A stretch of 64,000 nucleotides of DNA from Pirellulaceae bacterium (GCA_022448315.1 JAKVCA010000022.1:23497-87496); one strand, 5' to 3'. Counted from the stretch's first letter, positions 31,523 to 40,982 are shown. The notes: a model not told the origin generated them from the letters alone. Made by a program: numbers and translations.

Positions 31523-31712
31523 CTGTAACTCGACTCGGCTTAGAATCTAAGGAGATTCCAATTCGAGCTGGTGGCTGCCGGTTGGCAACCCGCCAGTTGC
31601 CTTAGACGGAGCCACCTCGAAGGCTAGTACAGAAATAATTCACAGAATCACCTCCTTTCTCAAATCGAACCTCCCGCGCCGTCCCTAGTTTAGCCAACAG
31701 AAAGGGACAGCG
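31523..31712 (-). ncRNA. Structured small RNA or leader-like element, unrecognised
   Basis: Several stems follow one another on the minus strand. (a) 31703-31712 pairs with 31677-31686, ten pairs with one G-U, 16-base loop. (b) An extended stem pairs 31610-31621 with 31562-31576 (GGTGGCT/AGCCACC plus TTCGAG/CTCGAA) and encloses a perfect hairpin GGCAAC/GTTGCC (31584-31601). (c) GAATCT/AGATTC at 31543-31558 has a four-base loop CCTT. (d) The terminator at 31490-31522 ends the series. Between (a) and (b) lies a perfect ribosome site and a 13-codon ORF whose end forms part of stem (b). The loop of (c) and flanks read CTCCTT, complementary to the ribosome site. I do not recognise the family. The element could be a regulatory RNA, a leader-peptide attenuator or a dual-function RNA. 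Confidence 0.6.
31602..31643 (-). CDS. 13-residue peptide behind a perfect Shine-Dalgarno
   Basis: A GTG start at 31643 is preceded by AGAAAGGAGGTGATTCT, the full complement of the 16S rRNA 3' end, with a seven-base spacer after GGAGG. The ORF encodes MNYFCTSLRGGSV and stops at TAA. No other start in the window has so complete a ribosome site. The last codons (CTTCGAGGTGGCTCC) are also the 5' arm of a stable RNA stem, so translation and folding would exclude each other. No known peptide is recognised. It may be a leader peptide or a signal for ribosome binding without a functional product. Confidence 0.45.
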   Translation of the reverse strand: MNYFCTSLRGGSV

Positions 31713-31865
31713 ATCGGGCGTTAAGTTAATCGCACTGCGTTGGTGCGACCCATGACTTTATTGTTTCATAAACAAGAATCGGAGCAAGCGGGAAAACAAT
31801 ATTTTCGGGCGGCATGATCCGGGTCTCGCGCGGCTTCTGAAGCCTCAGCGAGCCTTGTTCGATGG

Positions 31866-33002
31866 TTAACGGGGCTCAAATTTCAACCGGACCTTGTATT
31901 CGCCCGGAAACTCGTACCCATTGTTGATAAAATTATCCATCATCGCGATGGACAGTTCGACAGTGCCGTCGCGTGGTGCGGTCAAAGTCTGCTCACGACC
32001 CACCAACTGCCAATCCCCTTTGCCGACACGAACGAGCACGGCACCGATCGGAAACTTGCCCATATAAGTCCCATAATCAGCCAGCCCGTCTGGTGTGGCC
32101 GTTTCGTCCCACGGACCGAGGTAAAGCGTGCCATCTACTTTAATCGAAAGCTCGTCACCTCGTTGGACTCGGATCTTGGTGGAAGCGGGGGTGCGCTGCA
32201 CAAAATTCTGGGCGTTCATTGTGAGATTACGGCTAATGGCGTCACGCGTCCCCCATTGTCGGGTGCCAAACTTGACGTCCGCCAGTTGAATCTTCAGATC
32301 ACCATATTTGCTCGCCAATGCGAACTCATCGCTCTGAATCTTCCCAACGATCGTGAAGTCATCGGTCACCACAGTGTCACCAAAAATCCACGGGGGATCC
32401 ACGTCGGAATCATCCTCAAGATCCTGAAGTTCCTCCAGCCCTTTTTGGATCGTCTCCAAACGACGCTTGAGCTCTGAATCACCTTCATCCTCAACGGTAC
32501 TCAGGTAATTCTTAATGGATAGTCCATACCCCATCAGCTCTTTCTGAGCCTGCTCGCGTTTCTCATAAGCCTCGTCGCCCAACTGCTGGACAAGCTGACC
32601 CAGTTTCTCCAGCAAGACCGGGTAACTCTTCAAACCCGGGCGCACGCTCTTCACTCGGGAAACGGGCACGGTCAGCGGGCCAAACTCAGTGGTCACCAAC
32701 AACTCGGAAATCGCAAGTTCTCCAGTCACCACGGAACCGTCGTTGAGGTGCAAGCGGATTTCGTTCGGTTTCACCTTGATCACGGATCTGGGTAGCTCAA
32801 TGGGTGCTCCATCATCTTGAACAGCCGCATCGCCACTCTCCTCACTCACAGAGTCCAAGGGCAAACCGCCAGCGATCTGCTCTCCAATACCTCGAAAGAT
32901 ATCGCGTAGATTGCCCTCATCTTGAGCCGAAAGCTGCGGGATGCAGAAGAGTGTTCCGCATAGAGCGAACGTGCAACACCATAGCCTGAGGAAGAACTTC
33001 AT
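31866..33002 (-). CDS. Secreted protein with LecA (PA-IL)-like C-terminal domain
   Basis: 378 residues with a Sec signal peptide (LWCCTFALCGTLFC, cleavage near LSAQ). Two similar small beta modules are visible at about 80-125 (LNDGSVVTGEL, FGPLTVPVSRVKSV) and 205-245 (FTIVGKIQSDEF, YGDLKIQLADVKF), separated by a helical, acidic part. The last 100 residues resemble the LecA/PA-IL galactose-binding lectin fold: DELSIKVDGTLYLGPWDETA, then TPDGL, GAVLVRVGKG, and MDNFINNGYEFPGEYKV, echoing the G-x-L-x-x-x-I-G and N-D-x-x-x-N-N-x-G motifs of that family. A carbohydrate-binding envelope protein is plausible. The N-terminal ATG lies after GGTATTCCCG without a strong ribosome site. Confidence 0.82.
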   Translation of the reverse strand: MKFFLRLWCCTFALCGTLFCIPQLSAQDEGNLRDIFRGIGEQIAGGLPLDSVSEESGDAAVQDDGAPIELPRSVIKVKPNEIRLHLNDGSVVTGELAISELLVTTEFGPLTVPVSRVKSVRPGLKSYPVLLEKLGQLVQQLGDEAYEKREQAQKELMGYGLSIKNYLSTVEDEGDSELKRRLETIQKGLEELQDLEDDSDVDPPWIFGDTVVTDDFTIVGKIQSDEFALASKYGDLKIQLADVKFGTRQWGTRDAISRNLTMNAQNFVQRTPASTKIRVQRGDELSIKVDGTLYLGPWDETATPDGLADYGTYMGKFPIGAVLVRVGKGDWQLVGREQTLTAPRDGTVELSIAMMDNFINNGYEFPGEYKVRLKFEPR

Positions 33003-33239
33003 CGGGAATACCTCAATCCGTCTTGGGGAGCGTGTTTATTCGCATTTCGGTTGAGCGAACCATTCGTGGCATCATTTCCCATAATGACCCTGGCTCGCTT
33101 GTCGGTAGCATTGTGTTCCGAACCCGCAGAAACCAACAGCATTCGTCCAATATTTTTCGAAATTGCCCCGCTGCGTGCGGCAGAGCTGGAAACTTCCCCC
33201 GCAACCTCAGATTTAACTTTCAAGCGCGGCGAGGCAACG

Positions 33240-35444
33240 CTACGGATTGGGACTTCCCGGTTCTTTCGGTTCGACCTCAAGAGGTTGGCCGGTGCGTTCC
33301 GGCCGCACTTCTAGATAGCGTTCAGAGGCAATCAACATCCGAGGCACTGCGGAGGGGGATTGCTGCCTTAAAGTTGACGCGGACCGGATGGTTGTCTCAG
33401 CAAGATCCAACCACTCAGGTCGGTCCATCTTTTCACCGAGGTAGATAAGATTCAGTGCTGAAATTGAATTTCCAGAGGGCACGACGTTATCGACCGGGTT
33501 TTTTGCACGTGCGAGCAGGGACTCATGGTCATCCGAAGTGAAATAAAATCCACCGCCGGTCTCATCTAGAAAGAGGTCTACCTGCCGCTCCATCAGATTG
33601 GACGCCTTTTCCAACCACACTTCGTCCCCCGTGCACTCATGCAGAGCGATCAAACCGTCGATCAGGTTGGCATAGTCATCCACATAAGCTCTGAGGACCG
33701 GTTCGTCCTTGCCTTGCGTCCGGTAGAGTCGTCCCTCTTCATCCACCAGTTGATCCAAGACGGCATTCGCGACCCTCTCCGCCAATACCTGGAAGCGGGG
33801 CTCTTGTAGACAACGACTGGCATCGGCCAAGCCACGAATGGCCAAACCGTTCCAAGAGGCCAAAAACTTGGTGTCAGTCAACGGTCTTTCTCGTTGGTTT
33901 CTCACCTCGAGCAGTTTTTCCTTGATCGGCTGGATTTTATTCAGCCACGCTTCCAGTTCCACGCCTTGTTGCTCCGCCGTTTCGCTTTGCGAGCGAGAAA
34001 GCAAAAGCACGTAGTCTTTCTCCTCAAAATTGGGCTCGCCCCCGACATCCCATATTGCCGCTGCCGTCGCCCATGCCTCGTCGCTGTTGAGCAATGAACG
34101 CAATTCAGTCTCACTCCAGCGATAAAACTTTCCTTCCTCACCTTCGCTATCCGCATCCAAAGCCGACCAGTAAGCGCCGCAGGCATCCGTCATTTCCGTC
34201 TCGAGAAACTGGACGGTTTCTTCGACGACACGACGATAGTCCGGATTGTTCGTCAGCTGATAAGCCTGAGCGAAGACAGAAATCAGTTGGGCGTTGTCAT
34301 AGAGCATCTTCTCGAAATGCGGGATGTGCCAGAATCGATCGACGCTATAACGATGAAACCCTCCAGCGAGCTGGTCGTAAATCCCGCCCTGATAAAGATG
34401 ATCAAGGGTCTGGGTCAGCATTTCACGCGTTTTTGTATCCGCTTCATTTTTTCTGAGTTGCTCAAGCAGAAGAATAAGGTTGGAGGGTTCTGGGAATTTC
34501 GGTCGCTGAGATTCACTGGGGTTGAATCCGAACCCACCATGCTCGGGATCAAATTGCTCCGCCAATGCCTCAAGCCCATCCGCGATCGCGGCCTTCTCGA
34601 GTCGAAACAGTGGATTCGGGCGGTTCCCTGCAAGCTGCAACTGAGTCACTTCAGTCACCCGATCTGCATCGTTGCGGAGCGACGTTGGCGACTCCAACCA
34701 GACCGCTTGAATCCGCTTCAGCAGTGTCAAAAAACCAGTTTGAACGCCACGATCGCCATCTCGGGCGGGGAGATAGGTCCCTCCAAAAAATGGTTTCGCC
34801 TCGGGCGTCAGGAACATGGACAGCGGCCAGCCCCCGCCGCCGCCGGCGCCGGAAAGTTCATTGAATACATAAAGACTGGTCATGTAGATCTGGTCGACGT
34901 CCGGCCTCTCCTCACGATCGACCTTGATGCAAACAAAACTCTGATTGAGAAGTTTGGCGATCTCTTCGTCACTAAATGCTTCCCGCTCCATGACGTGGCA
35001 CCAGTGGCAACTGGAATAACCGACCGACAGGAAAATGAGCTTGCCCTCCCGTTTGGCTTTCTCTAACGCTTCCGGTCCCCAGGGGTACCAGTCCACCGGG
35101 TTATGCGCGTGCAACAGCAAGTAGGGACTGGTCTCTTTCGCAAGCCGATTAGGCTCTGTCCTTTCCTTCTGGGTTTTGCCTCCATTCTCGGTCTCCTGAG
35201 TCGTCGCGGGTGTCGCATTGGTCTCTGAGAAATTAACTTCTCGAGGTTGCGGATCCAGAGAAGCCCCTTCGGACGGCTCCGCCTGTGAGGGGGCGTCGTC
35301 AGGGGACGCCTGATTGACAGCCTGCGGATTGCAGCCGCCCGCCAAGATGATGCTCCCAACAACAATGGACCACAGGGCGGAGCAAACAACACGCGTGCGA
35401 ACCTCCGAGGACACAGGTATCTCGGAAACAATAAAACGGAACAT
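33240..35444 (-). CDS. Thioredoxin-domain lipoprotein (DUF255 / YyaL family)
   Basis: 734 residues from the ATG at 35444, preceded by AAGGA; the frame extends 32 codons upstream. The N-terminal signal [12 protein letters not shown] ends at Cys38, a probable lipobox although position -3 is Ala. A disordered Ser/Pro/Glu-rich linker (about 45-100) follows. The thioredoxin-like domain (about 100-220) has the active-site CHWC (Cys146, Cys149) in [10 protein letters not shown] and the family sequence [14 protein letters not shown]. The remaining 500 residues form an alpha/alpha toroid as in N-acylglucosamine epimerase-like enzymes ([28 protein letters not shown]). Related to human SPATA20 and bacterial YyaL. 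Envelope-anchored redox or sugar-related role; the substrate is unknown. Confidence 0.93.
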   Translation of the reverse strand: MFRFIVSEIPVSSEVRTRVVCSALWSIVVGSIILAGGCNPQAVNQASPDDAPSQAEPSEGASLDPQPREVNFSETNATPATTQETENGGKTQKERTEPNRLAKETSPYLLLHAHNPVDWYPWGPEALEKAKREGKLIFLSVGYSSCHWCHVMEREAFSDEEIAKLLNQSFVCIKVDREERPDVDQIYMTSLYVFNELSGAGGGGGWPLSMFLTPEAKPFFGGTYLPARDGDRGVQTGFLTLLKRIQAVWLESPTSLRNDADRVTEVTQLQLAGNRPNPLFRLEKAAIADGLEALAEQFDPEHGGFGFNPSESQRPKFPEPSNLILLLEQLRKNEADTKTREMLTQTLDHLYQGGIYDQLAGGFHRYSVDRFWHIPHFEKMLYDNAQLISVFAQAYQLTNNPDYRRVVEETVQFLETEMTDACGAYWSALDADSEGEEGKFYRWSETELRSLLNSDEAWATAAAIWDVGGEPNFEEKDYVLLLSRSQSETAEQQGVELEAWLNKIQPIKEKLLEVRNQRERPLTDTKFLASWNGLAIRGLADASRCLQEPRFQVLAERVANAVLDQLVDEEGRLYRTQGKDEPVLRAYVDDYANLIDGLIALHECTGDEVWLEKASNLMERQVDLFLDETGGGFYFTSDDHESLLARAKNPVDNVVPSGNSISALNLIYLGEKMDRPEWLDLAETTIRSASTLRQQSPSAVPRMLIASERYLEVRPERTGQPLEVEPKEPGSPNP

Positions 35445-36019
35445 GACGGATCCTTGGTTGGAAGATCGACTTAGCCTTTGAGGCTTCGTGTGGCCACTAG
35501 AGATTTGAGCGATCTTAAGTTCAAACGCGGGGGTAGGCAATCAACAGCCACCGAATCTTCACAAAGACATTTGATCTTCACACGGCCACCTGAGCAGCCT
35601 CATTCCCAAAACAGCTCACCGCTCCATCTGAGCGGGAAGAGCCACCCCGAAGGGATTCGTCCCTCCCGAGCCAAAGCGAGTCACTTGGATGCAGTGAAAG
35701 GAATATCCCGCGCGTGCATCCGCTTTTTGCCAAACAGCGGCCCCATCCAAACTCGTCGGAGACCCCCGCACGAACGACCTTGTGAACCTCGCCCCTGAGA
35801 GGGCTGAACATGCGGCTCGGGCTCACCGGTTTCGAAGGGGTAATCTCAGTGTGACAACCCTTAAAACTCCGGGAAACGTCTGCAAAGTGGCCCTTGCAAA
35901 GCGAACGACGCCCTTTATAATCCGGTTCTGATTTTTTAGGGTCGAGTGAGGCCGACTTCCTTGCCGAAGGGGTTAACCTCTGGATGGTGCCTAAAGGGTC
36001 GTGGCGAGAGCCAAAATAG
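35445..36019. other. Intergenic region with promoter of the tRNA-Gly/tig unit
   Basis: About 575 bases between the divergent lipoprotein gene and tRNA-Gly. A strong promoter lies at 35894-35921. The remainder has a CG-rich inverted segment near 35640-35680 (CCCGAAGGGATTCGTCCCTCCCGAG) but no gene I can support. Confidence 0.5.
35894..35921 (+). promoter_or_regulatory. Sigma-70 promoter upstream of tRNA-Gly and tig
   Basis: TTGCAA at 35894-35899 and a perfect TATAAT at 35916-35921 are separated by 16 bases. The tRNA starts about 98 bases downstream. It is among the best promoters visible in the window. Confidence 0.8.
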
Positions 36020-36091
36020 GCGGGTGTAGCTCAGTGGTAGAGCACAACGTTGCCAACGTTGTTGTCGAGGGTTCGATCCCCTTCACCCGCT
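36020..36091 (+). tRNA. tRNA-Gly (anticodon GCC)
   Basis: Acceptor GCGGGTG/CACCCGC, anticodon stem CAACG/CGTTG with loop TTGCCAA, and T arm GGTTCGATCCC. CCA is not encoded. Second glycine isoacceptor in the window. Confidence 0.97.
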
Positions 36092-36326
36092 CTTTTTATT
36101 GCCTTGAGTCGACCGCACGCAAATACCCACCCATGTGGGGCACACAAGCTGAAGGCATCTTGCTCTGACGCGACCCACGGGATCACTCACTCCCTACTCG
36201 TTGCTGGAATAGGCAACTCTCGATTTGGGGTGCAAAGCGTTTGGCGGTCACCGGCCTTAATCCTTTCGGGTGTTCGCACCACCCCTCAAAGCCTCTTGGG
36301 CAACCTTTGTAGTAGATGGAAAGTTC

Positions 36327-37841
36327 ATGACCGAGACTGATCAAGAACGCACGGAAAACGATGACGTCGCGTTGGAAGCCGCTTTGGAGCAGGAGAATGC
36401 CAAGGAACCTTTGACCTTGGACATCAAAGTCGATTCCAAGAGCGCATGCGAACGCCATGTGACGGTGACCGTCTCTGAAGCAGACATTCAGCGGTACTTT
36501 TCTGAACAATTCGACGAACTGATGCCCAACGCCTCGGTACCTGGCTTTCGTCCTGGAAGAGCTCCGCGAAAATTGGTTGAAAGTCGATTCCGTAATCAGA
36601 TTTCGGATCAGGTCAAAGGCTCGCTGTTGTTAGATAGCATGACACAGGTGAATGAGGAGCAAAGCTTCTCCGCGATCAGCGAACCGGATTTCGATTTCGA
36701 GGCCATCAGCATTCCTGACAGCGGCCCACTGACTTACGAATTCGACATCGAAGTTCGCCCTGAGTTCGATCTGCCAGACTGGAAAGGTCTGGAACTTGAA
36801 CAAATCTCTCGAGACATCAACGATGATGACATCGATGGCCAAATCCGCCGCTTGCTGAGCTCTCAGTCAACGCTGGATCCAAAAGAGGGGGCAGTCGAGG
36901 CAGGCGATCACGTCGTCGTGAAAATTGGTGTTCAGAAAGACGGGAAGGCGTTGACCTCCTCCGACGAGATCACGGTGCCGGTGGTTCCGAAACTTGTTTT
37001 CCCCGAAGCGACCCTCGAATCGTTTGATGAGTTGGTTACGGGCGTGAAAGCGGGCGAGGAAAAGACGACTCAGGTCACCCTCAGCAACGACATTGAAAAC
37101 GAAGAGCTTCGGGGCGAGGAACTGGAACTAACCTTCTCCGTTCTAGATGTGAAGCAGCAAAACACGCCGGAATTGACGGCGGAAGTGCTTGAGTCCTATG
37201 GAGTAGAAAACGAAGAGAAATTGCGGGAAGCAGTTCGATCTTCGCTGGAACGACAGGTCGAATATCAGGCCGGACAGAAACTTCGGCAACAGATCAGCTC
37301 GCTGCTGACGGGCTCGGCCGACTGGGACTTACCTCCCGATCTACTTCGTCGACAGTTCCGTCGAGAACTGGAGCGTTCCATTCTGGAGTTGAGATCGAGT
37401 GGATTTGACGAGTCAATGATCCGTGCCTACGAGAACGATCTACGTCAGAACACGATGGCCAATACACGGACATCGCTCCAAGAGCACTTCATTCTGGAAC
37501 GGATTGCTGAAGAGGAAGGCATCGAGGACGACCCTCAAGATTACGATCTTGAAATCGCGATGATCGCCATGCAGCAAAACGACTCTCCTCGTCGCGTGCG
37601 TGCCCACTTGGAGCGTCGCGGGCAAATGGATGCTTTGCGAAATCAAATCATCGAACGCAAAGTGCTTGAACGGATCAAAAGTGAAGCGACGTTCAAGGAA
37701 GTTGAATACGAGTTGCCGAACGAAGCGTCCGAAGGTGTCGAATTCTCACTTGTCGGTGCGGCAAAAGACTCAGACATTCCGGAAGCCAAGTACTCGGAGG
37801 ATGCTCCCAGCACCCCAGGTGGATCATCCAAGACCTCATAG
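36327..37841 (+). CDS. tig: Trigger factor
   Basis: 504 residues, longer than E. coli Tig (432), partly because of an acidic N-terminal extension of about 28 residues. The ribosome-binding loop is GFRPGRAP (73-80), the family signature that docks on protein L23. A PPIase-type domain spans about 175-270. The rest is the helical C-terminal chaperone body. The C-terminus is a disordered, acidic tail. The start is the ATG at 36327 (GATGGAAAG upstream). The gene binds nascent chains at the exit tunnel. clpP and clpX do not follow here; a strong terminator closes the unit. Confidence 0.95.
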   Translation: MTETDQERTENDDVALEAALEQENAKEPLTLDIKVDSKSACERHVTVTVSEADIQRYFSEQFDELMPNASVPGFRPGRAPRKLVESRFRNQISDQVKGSLLLDSMTQVNEEQSFSAISEPDFDFEAISIPDSGPLTYEFDIEVRPEFDLPDWKGLELEQISRDINDDDIDGQIRRLLSSQSTLDPKEGAVEAGDHVVVKIGVQKDGKALTSSDEITVPVVPKLVFPEATLESFDELVTGVKAGEEKTTQVTLSNDIENEELRGEELELTFSVLDVKQQNTPELTAEVLESYGVENEEKLREAVRSSLERQVEYQAGQKLRQQISSLLTGSADWDLPPDLLRRQFRRELERSILELRSSGFDESMIRAYENDLRQNTMANTRTSLQEHFILERIAEEEGIEDDPQDYDLEIAMIAMQQNDSPRRVRAHLERRGQMDALRNQIIERKVLERIKSEATFKEVEYELPNEASEGVEFSLVGAAKDSDIPEAKYSEDAPSTPGGSSKTS

Positions 37842-37860
37842 GCAAACCGCAACTCATTCA

Positions 37861-37886
37861 GCGGGCGACTCATCGCCCGCTTTTTT
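37861..37886 (+). terminator. Intrinsic terminator after tig
   Basis: GCGGGCGA and TCGCCCGC are perfectly complementary (eight pairs) around the loop CTCA, directly followed by six T. Confidence 0.95.
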
Positions 37887-38002
37887 ATTGCGATTGGCGG
37901 TCAGCGGACCCGCTACGAAGTCTCATACTCCAGTCGCAACCCAAGGCAGCCTGACGAGTCTTCAGATCGCGCTTCCGCTTGTTTCGGCGGGCAAGTCCAA
38001 TT

Positions 38003-38033
38003 AAAAAACCCGGCTTACCATGGGTCAGCCGGG
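38003..38033 (-). terminator. Intrinsic terminator after the FGE-domain gene
   Basis: On the minus strand CCCGGCT (38033-38027) pairs with AGCCGGG (38015-38009) around an 11-base loop and is followed by six T (38008-38003). It lies 47 bases after the stop of the minus-strand gene. Confidence 0.88.
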
Positions 38034-38079
38034 CTCTTGAAATCGCGATAAATCCCTTGGACTCTTCGGGGCAACTCGA

Positions 38080-39306
38080 TCAGTTTCGCGCCTCGGCTTC
38101 CTTATCTTTCAATTCTTCCCGGGCTTTTGGCAATTCCAGGTCGACAACGCCCCGCGCGCCACGACCTTCATTGTCAATACGATGGTCGGCCACCCACTCG
38201 ACATACTCCACTCGAGCCTTCCAGTAAGCCTCTTTCGCCTCGTCAGTCTCTGGTGCGTTGAGGGGCCTCAGAAGCCGAATACCGACACCTGTCCCGGGGT
38301 ATGTGGTGTACCACCACGGACTTTTTGGGACGTTGGGGTCATCGGCCTTCCATGCCTCATCATCGGACCCAAGTCGAGCGGCACTGCGACACTCCGCCGC
38401 TGTCATTTCAAACGAACCTCCCCGAGCAACCAGAGGGTACTCTTTTTCAGGCCAGCGAATCGCTTCTCCCGCCGTCGCCTGATCACTTTTGATGAACCCA
38501 TAACCCTCTGGCGTGTAAGCATCCAATGTCCACTCAGCAACGTTCCCATAAATATCGTAGAGCCCCCAAGGGTTGGGTTTCAGCTCGCCAACGTCATGAC
38601 GCAGCTCATCCGAGTTGTCTTCAAACCATGCGTAATCCTCGAGTTCATCAGGATCATCCCCAAAGAAGTAAGGAGTGTCTGTCCCGGCACGGGCTGCATA
38701 TTCCCATTCCGCTTCGCTGGGAAGTCGGTAGAAATCTTCGCACAAAATACTGAGCCATTTGGTGTAATGCTTGGCCGCAAACTGGGTCATCGTTGCCGCG
38801 GGTTCACGCGGCCCTTCCCCTGCGGAATAGGTAAACGTCGGATCGTAGAGGTTTGAAGGTGCCGTCACCACATCCGGCCCATGTATGTCTTTGACGGCCC
38901 GCATCTGAAAGGACTCAAACCCCTTAAAAATATCGTGCAGTTCCATGTAACGCTTGTACTCGTCCCACGTCACCTCGTACTTTCCGATCCAGAAGGGTTC
39001 GATGGAGATCGTCTTTTGAGGTCCCTCGGCTTCGGTCCGATCTGACTCGTCCTCAGGACTTCCCAACTGAAAAGTGCCACCTGGAATCGGAATCATCTCG
39101 AATTCGATCTCCGTCCCCGGAATCGTGGACTTGTAGGGCACCATGTAACCGCGATCCGTTTCAACAAACGGGCCCTCGGCAGGCTTATCTTTGACGAGCC
39201 CGGCAGGATCATCCTTTGCAGTCGCATTACATAGACTTCCCAGGGTCAGAAAACACCCTAACCACATACAAAAATGAAGTTGAGACATTCGAAAAACGAC
39301 TGACAT
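38080..39306 (-). CDS. Secreted FGE-sulfatase (SUMF1) domain protein lacking one active-site Cys
   Basis: 408 residues with a Sec signal peptide (CMWLGCFLTLGSLCNATA) and GAGG upstream of the ATG. The SUMF1 fold is clear: IPGGTFQLGSPEDE at about 74-87, KYEVTWDEYKRY, LPSEAEWEYAARAG at about 195-208, NPWGLYDIYGNVAEWTLDAY and ARGGSF near 294. In formylglycine-generating enzyme two cysteines (five apart) bind copper; here the first is Met301 and only Cys306 is left (GGSFEMTAAECR). It is therefore probably not a sulfatase-maturing oxidase but one of the many SUMF1-type proteins used for binding or other chemistry. The C-terminus adds a charged helical segment. An S1 sulfatase gene lies 1.7 kb downstream on the other strand. 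Confidence 0.9.
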   Translation of the reverse strand: MSVVFRMSQLHFCMWLGCFLTLGSLCNATAKDDPAGLVKDKPAEGPFVETDRGYMVPYKSTIPGTEIEFEMIPIPGGTFQLGSPEDESDRTEAEGPQKTISIEPFWIGKYEVTWDEYKRYMELHDIFKGFESFQMRAVKDIHGPDVVTAPSNLYDPTFTYSAGEGPREPAATMTQFAAKHYTKWLSILCEDFYRLPSEAEWEYAARAGTDTPYFFGDDPDELEDYAWFEDNSDELRHDVGELKPNPWGLYDIYGNVAEWTLDAYTPEGYGFIKSDQATAGEAIRWPEKEYPLVARGGSFEMTAAECRSAARLGSDDEAWKADDPNVPKSPWWYTTYPGTGVGIRLLRPLNAPETDEAKEAYWKARVEYVEWVADHRIDNEGRGARGVVDLELPKAREELKDKEAEARN

Positions 39307-39662
39307 GGTTTTCCTCGGTTTAGGTCATATTCAAGGTATCGCGATTACTTTAAGCGGTAGGTTCCCGGAACGGGAGGCCATGGATGAAGACGCGATACCG
39401 GGGAAGAGCAGGGTAGAGGACTGGCAGGAGCCCCAATGTCCCCGCAGGTACTATTATGTGCGGAACCTTGCCTCGGGTCCAACCCTGTCTTGCCGAAGCC
39501 GCGCTCAAGATTTTCATGGGATAGGACTTTGCAGGCAAATTTTGCATTCTACTACGGGAATGGCGATACTTTGATAGTCTGATATGGGCAAAACAACAAC
39601 AACCTGCCTCAGCAAGGAATCACGGGAATTCCGCGTTCCATTTTCCGAGGAGAGACGAAGAC
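39307..39662. other. Divergent intergenic region
   Basis: About 355 bases between the FGE-domain gene and the oxidoreductase gene. It holds a small hairpin (TTCCCGGAACGGGA near 39361) and a promoter candidate (listed separately). No gene is seen. Confidence 0.4.
39542..39570 (+). promoter_or_regulatory. Possible promoter of the Gfo/Idh/MocA gene
   Basis: TTGCAT at 39542-39547 and GATACT at 39565-39570 with a 17-base spacer, each matching four of six or better. About 93 bases before the start codon. Moderate support only. Confidence 0.35.
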
Positions 39663-40982
39663 ATGAGTGGTGCAGATAACCGCAGAACCTTTCTGAAAAC
39701 CACAGCCATGGCTGGCCTCGCGGCCCCGATGGCCTCACGAAGTTGGGCGAGGACACTTGGTGCGAACGAATCGGTCAACATCGCATGTATCGGAGTTGGA
39801 GGTAAGGGAAACTCCGATATGATGGAGACCTCGGTGGGCCAGAACATTGTGGCCATCTGTGACATCGATGAGCAACGACTTGCTGCAGCTGGCGAACGCT
39901 TTCCCAACGCGAAAAGGTATACCGATTGGCGGAAGCTCTTGGAGCAAAAAGATATTGAGGCGGTCACCATATCGACGCCCGACCATACCCACGCTCCAGC
40001 GACGTATTCCGCAATCTCTCTGGGCAAACATGTTTACACCCAAAAGCCCCTGACTCACGACGTCCACGAGTCACGCATACTTACTCAGGCTGCTGAGAAA
40101 GCGGGCATCGTCTCGCAGATGGGAATTCAGCATCATTCGTCCGCCCGTCTGAAAATCGCGGTTCAGGTGATTCGCGATGGGGCCATCGGTGAAGTCTCCG
40201 AAGTTCATACTTGGACCGATCGTCCCGGCACCTTTTGGAAGCAGGGTTTGTCCCGCCCCGAATCGGGCGAGCAAGTTCCGAACCATGTCCACTGGGACCT
40301 ATGGCTTGGCACCGCCCCCCAGCGTCCTTACGTCAACGGCATGTATCACGGCTTTCACTGGAGAGGCTGGTGGGATTTTGGTACCGGAGCATTGGGTGAC
40401 ATGGGTTGCCACATCATGGATCCGGTAATCAATGCTTTGGAATTGGGACCGCCAAAAGTCGTGTCCGCAGAAGGCCCCGCACCCCACCCGGAAAGTGGCC
40501 CGCTTTGGTGCGTCGTCAACTATGAGTTCCCCGGGACCGAGCGCACGACCGACACGCTGAAAATGACTTGGTACGAGGCGGGCAAAATGCCTCCACGTGA
40601 CGTGTTTAAAGCTCCCGAAGACTGGCCGGGTTCCAAGAATGGCGTACTCTTCATCGGGGAAAAGGGCAACCTTTTTGTTGGTTTCCCCGAGATGCCAGAA
40701 CTCTTCCCTAAAGCGGATTTCGCAAATTATAAGATGCCGGAAATTGCGGATAACAATCACTACACGCAGTGGACTGCGGCCATATTGGGAAATGACGAAG
40801 CCTCCTGCCCGTTCGCGTACTCCGGTCCATTGACCGAGACCGTGTTGTTAGGCAATGTTGCGTACCGCAGCGGTACCACAATCCATTGGGACAGTGAAAA
40901 ACTGGAAGCGATCGATAATCCGAAAGCGAATGCTTTGCTGAAGCGGGAGTATCGCGACGGGTTTGAAGTGCAAGGACTTTAG
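39663..40982 (+). CDS. Gfo/Idh/MocA family oxidoreductase, Tat-exported
   Basis: 439 residues. NRRTFLKTTAMAGLAAP at the N-terminus is a Tat signal, so the enzyme is folded with its NAD(P) cofactor before export. The Rossmann motif GVGGKGNSD lies at about 44-52, and the family EKP-type motif appears as TQKPLTHDV near 125-134. A second signature is the HWDLWLGTAP segment, frequent in planctomycete secreted members of the family, followed by GTGALGDMGCHIMDP. These enzymes oxidise or epimerise sugars and sugar derivatives. The neighbours (sulfatase, DUF1080, DUF6807) suggest extracellular polysaccharide use; the substrate is unknown. AGGAGAGACG precedes the ATG. Confidence 0.95.
   Translation: MSGADNRRTFLKTTAMAGLAAPMASRSWARTLGANESVNIACIGVGGKGNSDMMETSVGQNIVAICDIDEQRLAAAGERFPNAKRYTDWRKLLEQKDIEAVTISTPDHTHAPATYSAISLGKHVYTQKPLTHDVHESRILTQAAEKAGIVSQMGIQHHSSARLKIAVQVIRDGAIGEVSEVHTWTDRPGTFWKQGLSRPESGEQVPNHVHWDLWLGTAPQRPYVNGMYHGFHWRGWWDFGTGALGDMGCHIMDPVINALELGPPKVVSAEGPAPHPESGPLWCVVNYEFPGTERTTDTLKMTWYEAGKMPPRDVFKAPEDWPGSKNGVLFIGEKGNLFVGFPEMPELFPKADFANYKMPEIADNNHYTQWTAAILGNDEASCPFAYSGPLTETVLLGNVAYRSGTTIHWDSEKLEAIDNPKANALLKREYRDGFEVQGL

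Noticed and set aside
31641..31660. Fragment of a 16S rRNA gene
   Set aside because: Only the terminal 14 bases match; flanks do not. It is better explained as a ribosome-binding site on the other strand.
34287..35066. 259-codon plus-strand frame inside the thioredoxin-domain gene
   Set aside because: Antisense to a clear protein domain; translation not protein-like.
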